The notes: generated by a model not told the origin, from the sequence alone. 64,000 bases of DNA from Plantago ovata (GCA_028274465.1 CM051458.1:34546692-34610691); one strand, 5' to 3'. Numbered from the stretch's first letter, positions 12,176 through 24,612 are shown. Program-made: numbers and translations.

Positions 12176-13850
12176 TGTTAGGAAACTTGTAATTTTGATG
12201 AGCAATTAACCATGCTAAATTAAGAACAGTCCAGTAACTAGTACTCTTAAGGTCCATAGGAATTTAGAATTTTAAGGACATTGTAAAAGAGGAACGTTTG
12301 CTGATGACTTAGATAGGTGTTAGATAAGTTATTTCTTCTGTGGATGACGTACTTTAATTTCTGTGAAGAAATTAATCTATTGACACATTTGCGTATGATG
12401 TATTTTATTTTCTGAAAAGAAAATATCTTATTGATGCTTAGCTTTGATTTATCTTATTTTCTGAAAAGAAAATGACCTATTGAAGCATTTGCTGAAGATG
12501 TATTTTGTTTATTACAAACAAATTATTGAAGCAAATAAGAAACCGGTCAGAATCTTGAAGACTTTTGAAGATCTGAAGACTTGAAGACTTGAAGATTGCT
12601 GAAGACTGGTAAGGCACGTGTTGCTCAGAAAGTGAAATTTCAGCAACAGCATTGCATAAGTGAAAATCTGAAAGACAGAGTAGGTTGTGCTTGCTGAAAC
12701 TGAAAATGAACACTTGCTGATGAACATATGTGACCTCTTGCTGAATGTACGTGATTTTGCGCTCCAATGTTACTGTTTGAATTCTATTCAAAGGTGCATT
12801 TAATGCAAAGCTTACACACAAAGGACATGAAGACTAGAAGACAAACAAAGGTTGCTGCTGAAAGTACAAAAGCAAGATACTGACATGTTAAGGAACAAAA
12901 GCCTTAGGATTTGAAATTCAAACGGCTCCTTACTTGCACTATAAATAGAGGTCATCCGGCAAAGAGTTGAAGTGTGTGAACAACGTGATCAAACTCTCAC
13001 TTGTGCTTAAAATTCACAAACCTTCAAACACTCTTACTGCCATTGATCCGTTCCAAGACTTAAAGCTTGAAAAAGCTACTTGTGAAGAAGTAGAACAAAC
13101 TCGGCTAAGAAATTAGTTAAGTGTTCTTTCCTTCAAACAAGAACAAGTCTTGACACCAGAAACAATCAAACTTGTTTACTGCAAAGTATTCCAAGTTGTG
13201 TTTCTTAGATTACTTGTTGTAACTGAATAAGTTATAATTAAGTTATCTCACCCCAAAACTCTCTAACTGAAAATACACCCTTTCAGGCGTGATATTCAGG
13301 GGGAACTTAATCGAGCAAGCTTTTGCTGATTAAAAGTACCAAGTTTGGTGGAGAACAAGGTTGAGTTCTCTAGTTTAGGTTGGAGACAAAGCAAGTGTGC
13401 TTTGGTTTCTGTTGAATCGCTTTAGATAGGAGATTGTAAGGAACCTCAATCATATCTTAGTGGATTCAGTCCTAGAAAGGACAAAGTGGATTAGTTGGGA
13501 GATTACGCCACTCTCAGATACCACTCTAAAAGTGTTTGTGTGATTTACTTACTGCATTTAGCTTTCAGCAAATTATATCTGTTTGTACACAGTCACTCAC
13601 ATCACTTGCTGAAAATCTTTACTTGCTGAAAAAGCACTTTTCGTTTCAAAGACTTCCGCTCTCTGATTTTAAGTATCAGCAAACCAAGCTACTGTAAAGT
13701 AACTTACTCATGCTGAGAAAGTTAAGTATCAGCAACCTCATTACTGTAAAGTAATAAGTACTTGCTGAGAAAGTTTTAAACGACAAAAGTTTGAAAAGAC
13801 TATTCATCCCCCCCCCTCTAGTCTTTTCTTGTTGTTTAAAGGGACCAACA
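12176..13850 (+). repeat. E4 3' LTR (SIRE-like)
   Basis: 1675 bp, TGTTAGGAAAC to GGGACCAACA. A TATA-like ACTATAAATAG lies at about 12939-12949. Its 5' partner is not in the window, so neither target duplication nor age can be read. Confidence 0.75.
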
Positions 13851-15623
13851 GAACCTCACTGAGATCCTTTATCTCACACTCTCTTGTTTTCAAAATTCCT
13901 TCCTTCCAGATACTGCTGATGATGTTCGCGAATAGGATGCCAGCGACTGAGAGAAGGGTCTGGGGTGTCTTGGGATTTTATTTCAAAATAAGAAGATGAA
14001 CTTTTTACTTTCTTCACTCGTTGTTTCATTTAAATTCTAAGTTTATCGTTGGATATTTATTTGTTTCTGTTAGCGTTGTGCGCGTCAAAGATTATTTTGG
14101 CATTAATTGTCGACCGTTGCTATTAAAGTTAATTTTTATTTTCTTTTTCAAGAAATTATTTTGTTTTCAAAACCGGTACCGTTACAGTTTCTTATAATTT
14201 CTGAAACTTGTCGAACCTATGTGTGATGTCGTAAAACCTAAAGGACTTTTCTGCAGTAACTGTTTTGAGTGTAAATTAGTAATTCCACGATCTCCGGACT
14301 AAACTGTTAAACTGAGTTTCTTTTTAGGGTTGTTCTGAAGTTTTTTAAAACCTGTAGTAATGTTTTGTAAATTACTGTGAGGGTATTTTTGGTAATTCTG
14401 AAATCTGAGTTTTAAAAATGTTTTCTTAAAGCTAGTGAAGTTATTAGTTTATGTCTTGGTGAAGTTGAGTAATTATTTACCCTCTAGCTTTGTTGGGTAA
14501 GGGCTGTGTGACTAACTTAGAGGTCCCGAGTTTGAGTCCCTCCTTCTACACCTCTCCACCGACTTTTTATTTTATCCGTGTAGCTTTTGTTCGACTTCTA
14601 GTAGTAACTAGACACTTTATGCTTAGGTGCTCCGTTCGTTAGCTCGTAGTGAGTTGCGCGTTTGTGGAACCTTTGCTGGCATGTTTAAGGTGAATGTTCA
14701 CCCCAAAGTTTGTTTGGTTTTGAAACCTGGAAGGCAATGTGCTATGCATGTATATATACATATTTGTATTGTATTCTGTATGCTACTGCTTTAAAAGTAA
14801 ATATGCCCTATGCATGACCATTTTACTTTATTATGTACGGTGTTCTTCTGTTTGTACTGACTCTTCTGCAGGAATGTAACTCGGTTATCCGAGCACATTA
14901 TCTGTTATTGTTTCTGTCTATTTCTGTGTGGTCGGTCGATTAGATTGTAACTAGGGAGACTTGGGTAGTGTGGACTATCGGGTTTATTTGGTTATTCCCT
15001 AGTCTATTCCCTTTTAGACGCGAGGCAGAAGTCGCTGAGGTCTATTAGGGTCGTAGGTTCTGTTTCTGTTTCTGTCTAGAGTTGTACCCTCAGGAGGGAG
15101 CTATAAGGGCATACTGGGAGTAGGAGTAACAAGACGGGCTGCAACAACGGACTTCACCTTATCTGTTTCTGTCTGTCTCTCTACTCTGTTATCTGCTTCT
15201 GTTACTCTCTTACTTGCTACAAATGCTTTTGTTTTCAAAACAGTTTACTGTTCTGTCTTTTAACTTAGAACCTCACTGAGATCCTTTATCTCACACTCTT
15301 TCTGTTTTCAAAATTCCTTCCTTGTAGATTTTGTTGAAGGAGACCAAGTCTAGGCGTCCAGTGACTGAGAGTTGGGTTTGGGAGCTCATGGGATTTTATT
15401 TGCTAGAAATAAGAAGAAAAACTCTCTAATCTTCACTGTCTGTTCATTTTAAAATTTACACTGAGTTTAGTTACCATTATCACTGTTCTACTTTAAATTT
15501 GTAAGCTCATTTGAGCACCGAAACCTACTCCTTGACATTTATTGTAGATAGTTATTTTCGAATTTCAAAAATTACTTTATTTCAGGAAATTATTTTATTT
15601 TAAAAAATCGGTACCGTTACAGT

Positions 15624-15635
15624 TGATATCAGAGC
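15624..15635 (+). other. E2 primer-binding site
   Basis: TGATATCAGAGC, two bases after the LTR; 11 of 12 match TGGTATCAGAGC, the complement of the plant initiator tRNA-Met 3' end. It runs directly into a perfect hairpin at 15634-15653 (9-bp stem GCTTGAGTT/AACTCAAGC, loop CA). Confidence 0.85.
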
Positions 15636-16210
15636 TTGAGTTCAAACTCAAGCTTGCTAGGATAGGATCTTCTGGCCTTTGGGTGTGTGTGTGAGGGGCC
15701 GAGTCGCTGGATATAGATTGAGTGGTTTGTGTTCTGTCTCTTTTAAAGTTTGGTCTTCCACATTAACTCTGAACCGTCATGTTCGTCTGTTAACTGTCTT
15801 ACTAATTTGTCTTCTGTCTTTCGAAACCGTCTTGCTATTCATTCTGTTTAACTTCTACTAAGTTCACAAGCTTACTATTGTTACTTTGTTCATTTTATTT
15901 AAGGCGATTATATTGTTTTTATTAATTGCATGAGTATTTGCTTAAAAGTATGTTTAATTACCATAATGTCATTAGTTGCATGCTTTAATGTTTAAACACT
16001 TATTTATGCATTAGGTTTACTTATCGAAGTTCATATATGTTCTTGCTTGGTTCTGTCATACTGTAATCTATTGTTTAACCAAAGTCGACATAAATCACTG
16101 ACAGGCGGCCGACTGTTTAAGTGATTCGTGTTAACTGAGGTCAAATGACTGATCACTTTGAGAGAGAACACTTTGGGCCATTGCTTGCTTAATGTGTTTT
16201 TGATGTGTAT

Positions 16211-17489
16211 TGATGAACCGGAATTTGTCAGATTCTAATTAATCAAATAAATTTGTTATTAAGCCAAAGGCAATCCACAACTACAACGAAAACCGTAGTG
16301 TAGCAGTAGAATGACTCGAGTGTCGTTCTCTCAGGACTATAACTAGCTTTATCTAATTTAATTTAGAATATAAAAACAGCAGACAGATAGCAAGGGGTTT
16401 TTCTAACAGATAATTGAGATTGGTGATAGTATGATCCTTCAAAGCATAACGGGTCGATAATCATACATAAATTCCTCGGTCTTGCATAGAGATCTTTGAA
16501 TCAATCTAGTGTCCTGTTGCAATTATTAAGCACTACGAAGATAATGGGTCTGACAAGTCAAGCACTATTGTCCTATTGTGTTCCGTAATTATTCAACACT
16601 ACGAAGATAAACTCGCGTACAGGTCGACAAGTGTCCAATTGTGCATAATAATTAATACAACATACGAGAATTTAGGTTGTGCCTGATCAACGAAATAAAG
16701 CAATGACACGGAGTATAATGCGCGATATAGCCATTAGCATGATTATCTTCCCTTCGCTAAGAATTCACATACTACCACCAACGATAAGTTTAGCTACTCA
16801 TAATAGGCATGCAATCAACAGAAATCATAGAAGAAAACATGTTGAAAGATAAATAAGAATAAGTAGATTAAACTGTAAGATACAAAGTTACCGAAGGTTG
16901 TCAATCTCCGAAGAATTGCGATCCTACAAGCTCCAATCCGCTATGAAAAAGTGTCCCCTAAGCTACGGACCCCCAGAACAGGCTCTAGGAAGTAGGTCTG
17001 GAAAAGTATGATTTTCGGAGAAAACTGAGCAACTATATATAGGCTTCGAATTATTGTGGGGCGGTTCGCCCCACACACCGGGCGGTTCGCCCGGTGTGGG
17101 GCGGTTCGCCCCACATCTGCGGCGGTTCGCCCCGGAGATAAATTCGCGGAATTCCGCATTTTCGACGCGTTTTTGGATTTCTTCCCCTTTTCGGACTCGG
17201 TTTCTGACTTCTAGTGGCCTTCTAACCTCCAGATTCGGCCCCTAGACTCCAAATCTTATCCGGAAACCTTTAGATACTCCAAATAGGCTTCTGGAACACC
17301 AATTCCTTGTCAACTTCAATATAATTGCCCGGAAATCTTCGATTTTCAACCAAAACCTGTAAAATAAAATCTAAAGGGAAACGTGACAGTATTCTAATAA
17401 AATGCACTAAAATATAGCTAAATTAACATAGAGGATAGCTAAAATAGGTGAAAAAGACTCGAATGAAAGTGTAAAATACACATTCATCA
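16211..17489 (-). repeat. E5: Athila-like solo LTR
   Basis: 1279-bp solo LTR in minus orientation with a perfect target duplication TGTAT (16206-16210 and 17490-17494). Same family as the LTRs of E6 and E8. It contains the TATA box CTATATATAG (minus, 17033-17042) and, upstream of it in element sense, a four-unit palindrome array at 17056-17133. A solo LTR arises by recombination between the two LTRs of a full element; here one duplication flanks one LTR, which is direct evidence of that. Confidence 0.93.
17056..17133. repeat. Palindrome array in E5 LTR
   Basis: Back-to-back palindromes sharing GGCGGTTCGCC: 17056-17074 (stem GTGGGGCG/CGCCCCAC), 17076-17096 (9-bp stem CACCGGGCG/CGCCCGGTG), 17096-17114 (as the first) and a shorter one at 17121-17131. 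The array ends 14 bp from the TATA box. Confidence 0.95.
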
Positions 17490-17742
17490 TGTATCTTTCA
17501 ATTTATGTTTGCCTTGAATGCTAGGTTAGACACACTCGAGGATTTACTTATTGATTAGTTGCTATCTTCCTATAGACTCCCTAGTTTGATTTGACTTTAG
17601 TAATTTTGTTTACTTTTACGCGCCTCTTGCTCGTTCACGTTACATTTACTTAAGTCAGTGCCTTAGTTCACGTTTACGCCTTAAGATAGTCACGCTTGAG
17701 AACGTTAATTTACGTTACTGATCTTAGACTAATTGCGATAGG

Positions 17743-18245
17743 ATGGCTCCAAGGAACAACACTCGCGCTACCAGCAACAGCAACCACGCTGCCAATGATG
17801 CTAATGCACAAGACTCGATGCAGCAGATGATTGCAGCTCCAAATGCCTCCCGCCAAGTAGAAAGTGCAATTGCGCTGCCAGTTATGCCATATCAAGAAAC
17901 TCTAACGCTGTCGAAAGCGTAGAGGTTCACTCGTTTTCACCTGGAAAGGTTTGATGGATCACCCCATTCAAGGAAAGCTGAAGTTTGGATTGAGGGCATC
18001 GAGGATCTGTTCATTATCTTGCACATCAACGATGCACAATTGGTGGAACTTTCAGTGTTTCAGCTCGATGGACCAGCACGCCGTTGGTGGGTCACAGTTG
18101 ATGCACGATGGAGGAGAAAAGGAAAACCTCGCACAAGGGAGAATTTGTGAAGGAATTGGTGGACAAGTATGTTTCCCGCATTGTCCGTAAGAGAAGAATT
18201 AGTGAGTTTGAAAATTTGGGGCAAGGGAAGATGACGGTGCCCGAG
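17743..18245 (+). pseudogene. gag: E2 gag, N-terminal part
   Basis: Starts at ATG 17743 (MAPRNNTRATSNSNHAAND). After a Q/N-rich head comes a chromovirus-type gag core: FHLERFDGSPHSRKAEVWI, then LSVFQLDGPARRWW and the segment around VDKYVSRIVRKRRISEFENL, ending with a glycine-rich GQGKMTV block near 18225-18240. E6 is inserted at 18246 with a CCGAG duplication, and the rest of gag resumes at 24613. Gag would form the particle and bind RNA. The start is chosen because it is the first methionine before the conserved core and follows an AT-rich leader. Broken fossil. Confidence 0.75.
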
Positions 18246-19507
18246 TGATGAATCACGGATGTCGTGCTCCGAATTCAATCAAATAAATTTGTAATTTAGC
18301 GAAAGGCAATCCACAACTACAACGAAAACCGTAGTGTAGCAGTAGAATGACTCGAGTGTCGTTCTCTCAGGACTATAACTAGCTTTATCAAATCTAATTT
18401 GGAATATAAAAACAGCAAACAGATAGCAAGGGGTTTTTCTAACAGATAATGGAGATTGGTGATAGTATGATCCTTCAAAGCATAACGGGTCGATAATCAT
18501 GCATAAATTCCTCGGTCTTGCATAGAGATCTTTGAATCAATCTAGTGTCCTGTTGCAATTATTAAGCACTACGAAGATAATTGGTCTGACAAGTCAATCA
18601 CTACTGTCCTAATGTGTTCCGTAATTATTCAATACTACGAAGATAAACTCGCGTCCAGGTCGACAAGTGTCCAATTGTGCATAATAATTAATACAACATA
18701 CGAGAATTTAGGCTGTGCCTGATCAACGAAATAAAGCAATGACACGGAGTATAATGGCGATATAGCCATTAGCATGATTATCTTCCCTTCGCTAAGAATT
18801 CACATACTACCACCAACGATAAGTTTAGCTACTCATAATAGGCATGCAATCAATAGAAATCATAGAAGAAAACATATTGAAAGATATATAAAATAAGTAG
18901 ATTAAACTATAAGATACAAGTTACCGAAGGTTGTCAATCTCCGAAGAATTGCGATCCTACAAGCTCCAATCCGCTATGAAAAAGTGTACCCTCAGCTACG
19001 GACCCCCAGAACAGGCTCTGGGGAAGTCCTACCTAAAACTACAGAGAGAGGTGAGAAAGTAGGTCTGGAAAGATATGATTTTCGGAGAAAACTGAGCAAC
19101 TATATATAGGCTTCGAATTACTGTGGGGCGGTTCGCCCCACACACCCGGCGGTTCGCCCCACATTTGCGGCGGTTCGCCCGACGGTTTTTTCGCGGAATT
19201 CCGCGTTTTCGACGCGTTTTTGGATTTCTTCCCCTTTTCGGACTCGGTTTCTTACTTCTAGTAGCCTTCTAATCCTATCCGGAAACCTTCAGATACTCCA
19301 AATAGGCTTCTGGAACACCAATTCCTGGTCAACTTCAATATAATTGCTCCGAAATCTTCGAATTTCAACCAAAACCTGTAAAATAAAATCTAAAGGGAAA
19401 CGTGACACTATTCTAATAAAATGCATTAAATATTGCTAAATTAACATAGAGGATAGCTACAATAGGTGAAAAAGACTCGAATGAAATTGTAAAATACACA
19501 TTCATCA
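18246..19507 (-). repeat. E6 3' LTR (left)
   Basis: 1262 bp. TATA box and a three-unit palindrome array at 19123-19181. Pairs with 23309-24612. Confidence 0.93.
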
Positions 19508-21014
19508 AACTCCCCAAACCGAACCTTTGCTTGTCCTCAAGCAACTAAGCTAGACTCTAATACAAAAAACATGCAAGACACAAAATGGAGTCTCATGCCA
19601 AATAAAATGAACTAATCTACTGAATCCATCAAATAACATATGAACAAAAACCATATAAATCAAAACATGAATATAGGTTGAAGAATACCTCGATTGACTT
19701 TTACACATCCACATAAGCACTTATGTCAAGACAAGATAGTCTCTCGTAACATTCTCTACCTGGACCTAGTCAGTGACGACGTAATGAAGCATGCTAAGAT
19801 ACGAATGGTTGTCCCGTGCCTATGAAACTGAGGACTTACTGCTGTCCCACATGTTAAGACTTTCCCTCAAAAAAGAGGTCGAACCAGTACTGGCTCTCAT
19901 CAAACGAATGAGGGTTCCCTATAAAAGTTAACACTCCCCTATTCTACCCATCTCTCAAGTAAAGTCTTAAGCTATTCACCCCTTCCTAAATGGCAGGACG
20001 AGGGTGGTCTAGAACAGATGACACTCAAGACAAAAAATAAAAAACAGAATATTACAACACGATAACGAACAATACAAAAAATGGAAAATAAGACTCAACA
20101 CTTTGCTAAACTGCTATTTGGCTTCCTTTTTGGACCCTTCTTTGCTTTTTTGGGGTCTTTTCTTTTTCTCTTTTTTCTTTCCAGATTCTTTTTTCCTTTT
20201 CTTTTTTTTCTGGAATTTTTTCTTTTCTTCTTTTTTTTTTCGATTTTTTTTTAGCCAGCAGTAGCATAACAAAAAGAGAAACAAAATGACTCACACGACT
20301 TCCCCAAACCTATTCGAAAGAATAGGTTGGAGTACAAAATTCACGGAAAAGGAAAAATAAACTCACGATACGAAAATGAAAAACAGAAACAAGTCTAATG
20401 ATGGTGTAACCCCCTCCCCAAACCTATTCGGAAGAATAGGTTATAAACAAAGGATCACACAACCTCACACTACCTCCTTCCTAGGAATTTAGCAATCTCA
20501 AAGCATGGTGAAAACTTGTTGCCTCTTAGGTACATAATTACTCGGGAAAACAACCATAAGACCCTAACATGCATCATCCTATTATAAACGTCTTCGTGAA
20601 CCGCAGTAGAGAAAACACCACTAAGTGATGTCGAGACTACCAAGCTTAACTAAGTGCAATACATAAATGTGACAAGCCAAGCGAGAAAAACCTCAAACAA
20701 ATTCATAGAGATGAAGCATACGATTAATGGCATAGTTAGTTGATCTACCCAATAAAAAAGTTCAAAAAATTCGGCAATAAACTCCATATAAAACATGCAA
20801 GACTATCCTAGGATGAATGTAGTGAATGCAACCTAAAAATCTATGAAAGCAGTAAACGTGCAAATGCAAATGCAGACGGATAAAGCATGCGAGAAGCAAA
20901 TAGTTCAAGAATGAATGCATGCAGAAAAGCAGTAAAGAAAGCGATAAAAAATTCCGGGTTGCCTCCCGGATAGCGTCATTGTTTAAAGTCTTTGACTCGA
21001 CTCCTGTCTGCGCC
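19508..21014 (-). other. E6 long 3' non-coding region
   Basis: Non-coding stretch between the end of gag-pro and the 3' LTR, closely matched in E8 (39164-40730). In element sense it holds a GGGAGGCAACCC hairpin (20954-20969), a purine-rich tract (20125-20254, complement pyrimidine-rich), and two identical-stem hairpins (20307-20328 and 20421-20442; stem AACCTATTC/GAATAGGTT). Each hairpin abuts a GGTTTGGGGA box. The true polypurine tract, also GGTTTGGGGA, is at 19508-19521. The lysine-rich translation of the purine tract is low complexity, not a gene. Confidence 0.85.
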
Positions 21015-23163
21015 TATCTCTTCTTTTTGCGGGTACTAGGCTTCGCCTTCATTGATCTCCTCTCCATGCCACGAACCTGTGAATAAGAAAGAATATAGGC
21101 TGCATGACCACAGTAGTGAGTAGTAATATCAGGCGGATCAGGTGGATCAGATATGGCTTTCAACACGTGTTGCTGCCATCTACTTCAATAGTGCAAGTTC
21201 TTTGGTAGATGTCCACCACGGAGCGTAGTTTAGTCAAGAACGTTTGCCCTAAGAGTATGACATCCCCCGTTCCAGGTGCAAACGCCGGCATAACTACAAA
21301 ATTGGTGTATATAGATGCTTCACCAATCTTGACCAACACATTTTCACAACGCCCTCGGGTCTCATAAAGGATCCATCCGCCAGTTGCACAATAGCCTTTT
21401 GCTCAGATAGTTTTCCAAGGTTGCTCTTTTCAAACACATTCAAAGGGATTATGTTTGAGTAGGATCCCGTGTCTAGTGTGGCACGGACATCTTCAAGCTC
21501 ACCAATCCCTACCTTAACATCGAAACTTTTAGGGAGTGGTTCGGGATCCTCTTGCTCCTTATCACTTGCGTCAGAACCAAGGTCCTTCTCTTCTTCCTCA
21601 GCCTGTAGAAGTTCTTCCTTCATGCAACACTCGCACTTAACAACCTTTTTTATGGTGATTTCGTCAGGTACATCACCACCCAATGTAATGGCATTCGATT
21701 TCACAATGTTGCTAGGCAGTTTGCCTTGTTCCCTACTTGCTCCTCGGTCGATCAATTCTTGCATCTTTTGATGGGCAAGCCTAGTGCTCTCTTCCAACCT
21801 ATCAAGCCTTGCCCTAGTCTTCTCGGAGTCCTCTTCATAACGTTTGAGAAAACTTTGTGTGTGATCAACCATCTTCTGCAAGTTCTCCATCAGTTGAGCC
21901 GACTTCGACTTCGGTGGCTCTTTCGGAGCGGGGTTTTCGCAGTGATCATTACCATAGTTCAGCCTACTACGGTCTTGGTTAGGTCCATAAGTTTGGTTAG
22001 CCGGTGCATATCCTTGATTGTTGCGGTATCCTCTTCTCCAGAATCCACCTCGAGGATTCCTACCGTCTTGTCCGTAGCTAACTTCTTGAGTACCAAACTC
22101 CGTAGCAAAGGCTTCTTCTTCGCCTCCTCGAGCCCAGTTGCCATCATCATATGCCAGCTCCGATCTACACATATGAGCCCCATGCCCATAGTTCTTGCAT
22201 ATTCGGCATACTTCGTTCGAAACAGTTGTTCCGGTGGCGCTCTTGAGGACTTGCTTCAATTCGTTGGTAAAGCACTCGAATTGATCCCCATTCCCCCTGT
22301 ACATAGGGGCTTCTTGAGTCGGTGGAGCTTCAGGTCCACGTCTCCTAACCATTGCTCTTGGGTCCTTGAACTGCGAACCCTTAGCAAGCCTTTCGAAAAC
22401 AGCCCAGACGCCTTTTGCGGTTTCCTCCCAAATATTGCCTCGGCATTTGAAATCCACCACTTGTTGGTTCTCGAAGGTTAGTCCATTGTAGAAGTGTTGG
22501 ACTAGGTCGGAAAGTTCAAAACCATGGTGAGGGCACTTGTTCGTGAGATCTTGGAACCTCTCGAACGCGGTGTAGATGGTCTCATCATAGTCTTGCTTGA
22601 AACCAGTGATATGCGCCTTTAGCGCGGTAGTCAAAGTGTGAGGGAAGTATTTCTCCATGAAAGCTGAAAAAACCTTTTCCAAGTGTCCAGCGAGCCGGCT
22701 GGTAGAGAACTCAACCATGACTTGGCTCTGTTGCCAAGTCCCATAGCAAAAACCTTCATCCACAACTCATCCGTTGTTATGTCAGCTCCGGTCGTGGGAG
22801 TTGGTTGACGAAATCATCGATATCGTGCAAGTACCCCATCACATCTTCCCTTGATAAGCCATAGAACCTCGGAAGTTGTTGGAATGCGTGGTTCTTGATC
22901 TCCAGATCTCGGGTTGCAGACGAAAGTACTATCGCCGGTCCCCTCATACGATCCTTGGTGGGTTGAACCCATGCCTTCAGTGGTCTAGCTTCTGCCATTC
23001 CGTCGATTTCCTTGAAAAGAATGTGTAGAGATTCAAAGAAATCGGTTTCCCCTATTTCCTCTAGTTTGCGCCTTTCAAGTAGTCGCCTTCTTTGGTGGTA
23101 GACTCTGTCGATCTCAGCAATTGAATCAGGAAGCGGTGTTCCTGCAGAACGTGTATGCGGCAT
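21015..23163 (-). pseudogene. gag: E6 gag-protease
   Basis: Athila-type gag followed by protease, read from 23163 downward. The N-terminus MPHTRSAGTPLPDSIAEIDR is shared with E9 (54796). The gag core contains FYGLSREDVMGYLHDIDDF, then the CPHHGFELSDLVQHFYNGL block typical of Athila. A CCHC knuckle (CRICKNYGHGAHMC) lies near 22165-22210 and a K/E-rich helix near 21750-21900. The protease has a TLDTGSYSNIIPLNVF active site near 21440-21480. The reading region ends in a basic tail (RRSMKAKPSTRKKKR) also present in E8. Gag would build particles and the protease would mature them. With no RT or integrase, movement would need enzymes from a relative. A few breaks. Confidence 0.88.
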
Positions 23164-23287
23164 ACACTATCTGTAACAGACTAGGAAAGCAGTATCAGAG
23201 AGAGATTAAAAAGGAAAACTAAAACTAGTAGGATTAGGAATCTAAAGCTGAAAATATAAACAAATTAAACAGAAAAAAAGAGTATAG

Positions 23288-23305
23288 TCCCCGGCAACGG
23301 CGCCA
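23288..23305 (-). other. E6 primer-binding site (tRNA-Asp)
   Basis: Minus-strand TGGCGCCGTTGCCGGGGA, complementary to the 3' end of plant tRNA-Asp(GTC) including CCA. It sits three bases inside the 5' LTR and is repeated at 42634-42651 (E8) and, with one change, at 54654-54671 (E9). Confidence 0.92.
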
Positions 23306-23308
23306 ATT

Positions 23309-24612
23309 TGATGAACCGCGGATGTCGTGCTCCGAATTCAATCAAATAAATTTGTTATTTAGCCAAAGGCAATCCACAACTACAACGAAAACCGTAGTGT
23401 AGCAGTAGAATGACTCGAGTGTCGTTCTCTCAGGACTATAACTAGCTTTATCAAATCTAATTTGGAATATAAAAACAGCAAACAGATAGCAAGGGGTTTT
23501 TCTAACAGATAATGGAGATTGATGATAGTATGATCCTTCAAAGCATAACGGGTCGATAATCATGCATAAATTCCTCGGTCTTGCATAGAGATCTTTGAAT
23601 CAATCTAGTGTCCTTTTGCAATTATTAAGCACTACGAAGATAATTGGTCTGACAAGTCAATCACTACTGTCCTAATGTGTTCTGTAATTATTCAACACTA
23701 CGAAGATAAACTCGCGTCCAGGTCGACAAGTGTCCAATTGTGCATAATAATTAATACAACATACGAGAATTTAGGTTGTGCCTGATCAACGAAATAAAGC
23801 AATGACACGGAGTATAATGCGCGATATAGCCATTAGCATGATTATCTTCCCTTCGCTAAGAATTCACATACTACCACCAACGATAAGTTTAGCTACTCAT
23901 AATAGGCATTCAATCAATAGAAATCATAGAAGAAAACATATTGAAAGATATAAGTAGATGAAACTGTAAGATACAAGTTACCGAAGGTTGTCAATCTCCG
24001 AAGAATTGCGATCCTACAAGCTCCAATCCGCTATGAAAAAGTGTCCCCTAATCTACGGACCCCCAGAACAGGCTCTAGGAAGTCCCTACCTAAAACTACA
24101 GAGAGAGGTGAGAAAGTAGGTCTGGAAAGATATGATTTTCGGAGAAAACTGAGAAACTATATATAGGCTTCGAATTACTGTGGGGCGGTTCGCCCCACAC
24201 ACCCGGCGGTTCGCCCGGTGTGGGGCGGTTCGCCCCACATTTGCGGCGGTTCGCCCGGCGGGTTTTTCGCGGAATTTCGCGTTTTCGACGCGTTTTTGGA
24301 TTTCTTCCCCTTTCCTGACTCGGTTTCTGACTTCTAGTAGCCTTCTAACCTCCAGATTCTTCTGCTAGACTCCAAATCCTATCCGGAAACCTTCAGATAC
24401 TCCAAATAGGCTTCTGGAACACCAATTCCTTGTCAACTTCAATATAATTGCCCCGAAATCTTCGAATTTCAACCAAAACCTGTAAAATAAAATCTAAAGG
24501 GAAACGTGACACTATTCTAATAAAATGCATTAAAATATAGCTAAATTAACATAGAGGATAGATAAAATAGGTGAAAAAGACTCGAATGAAAGTGTAAAAT
24601 ACACATTCATCA
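23309..24612 (-). repeat. E6 5' LTR (right)
   Basis: 1304 bp, with a four-unit palindrome array at 24180-24260 next to the TATA box (about 24159-24168). Would drive minus-strand transcription of E6. Confidence 0.93.

Larger units (their letters stand above)
9372..13850 (+). mobile_element. E4: SIRE/Maximus-like Ty1/copia fragment (3' part)
   Basis: The right end is a 1675-bp LTR (12176-13850; TGTTAGG to ACCAACA) preceded by a polypurine tract, AAAAAGGGGGAAATT, at 12161-12175. That layout, and the CCCCCCCTCTAG block near the LTR end (13809-13821), are typical of the SIRE/Maximus lineage. Upstream, 9372-12160 encodes only broken low-complexity, acidic and K/E-rich segments, consistent with the env-like or spacer region these elements carry after pol. 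No RT or integrase is visible; that part would be in the gap or missing. Heavily broken fossil. Lineage assignment is from LTR and PPT style, not from protein domains. Confidence 0.65.
8922..14186 (+). mobile_element. E3: Tekay-like LTR (probable solo LTR) inside the E2 5' LTR
   Basis: Begins TGTAACACCCCGTC and ends CGGTACCGTTACA, with a perfect target duplication GTTTC (8917-8921 and 14187-14191). The ends match E2's LTR ends but the body is a different subfamily. Only the outer parts are visible (8922-9271 and 13851-14186); E4 and the assembly gap lie between. The right part keeps the CACTGAGATCCTTTATCTCA block also found in E2's LTR. No internal Tekay domains are seen, so a solo LTR with E4 inside is the simplest reading, but the gap prevents proof. 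Confidence 0.75.
7778..15621 (+). repeat. E2 5' LTR, interrupted by E3
   Basis: LTR of about 2.57 kb once E3 (8922-14186) and its 5-bp duplication are subtracted; homologous to 25506-28137. The left part is 7778-8921 and the right part 14187-15621. It lacks about 50 bp of the W-box cluster found in the 3' LTR at 26459-26508. Pyrimidine-rich stretches such as 8111-8470 can be translated but are LTR sequence, not genes. Confidence 0.9.
15636..17742 (+). other. E2 leader, non-coding, split by E5
   Basis: Untranslated leader between primer site and gag start, made of 15636-16210 and 17490-17742 once E5 is removed. AT-rich. I see no domain, tRNA-like sequence or repeat in it other than the hairpin at 15634-15653. 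Confidence 0.6.
18246..24612 (-). mobile_element. E6: Athila-like gag-protease (non-autonomous) element inside E2 gag
   Basis: 6367-bp element on the minus strand with a perfect target duplication CCGAG (18241-18245 and 24613-24617). 5' LTR (right) 23309-24612, 3' LTR (left) 18246-19507. The primer-binding site at 23288-23305 is complementary to tRNA-Asp, and a polypurine tract lies beside the 3' LTR. The only coding region is gag with an aspartic protease (about 21015-23163); no RT, RNase H or integrase is present. About 1.5 kb of non-coding sequence follows. The LTRs are about 97-98% identical by eye, so it is young. The gag-pro region has only a few breaks. E8 has the same architecture. 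Confidence 0.93.

Noticed and set aside
20106-20294. Lysine/glutamate-rich small protein on the minus strand
   Set aside because: Low-complexity translation of the purine tract in the E6 3' non-coding region; lengths differ in E8.
21469-22481. Plus-strand open frames opposite the E6 gag, and similar ones at 41645-42194
   Set aside because: Reverse-strand shadows of gag codons. They resemble each other only because the gags do.
23288-23305. tRNA-Asp gene fragment
   Set aside because: Only the 3' 18 bases match and they sit beside an LTR; this is a primer-binding site. The same applies at 42634 and 54654.
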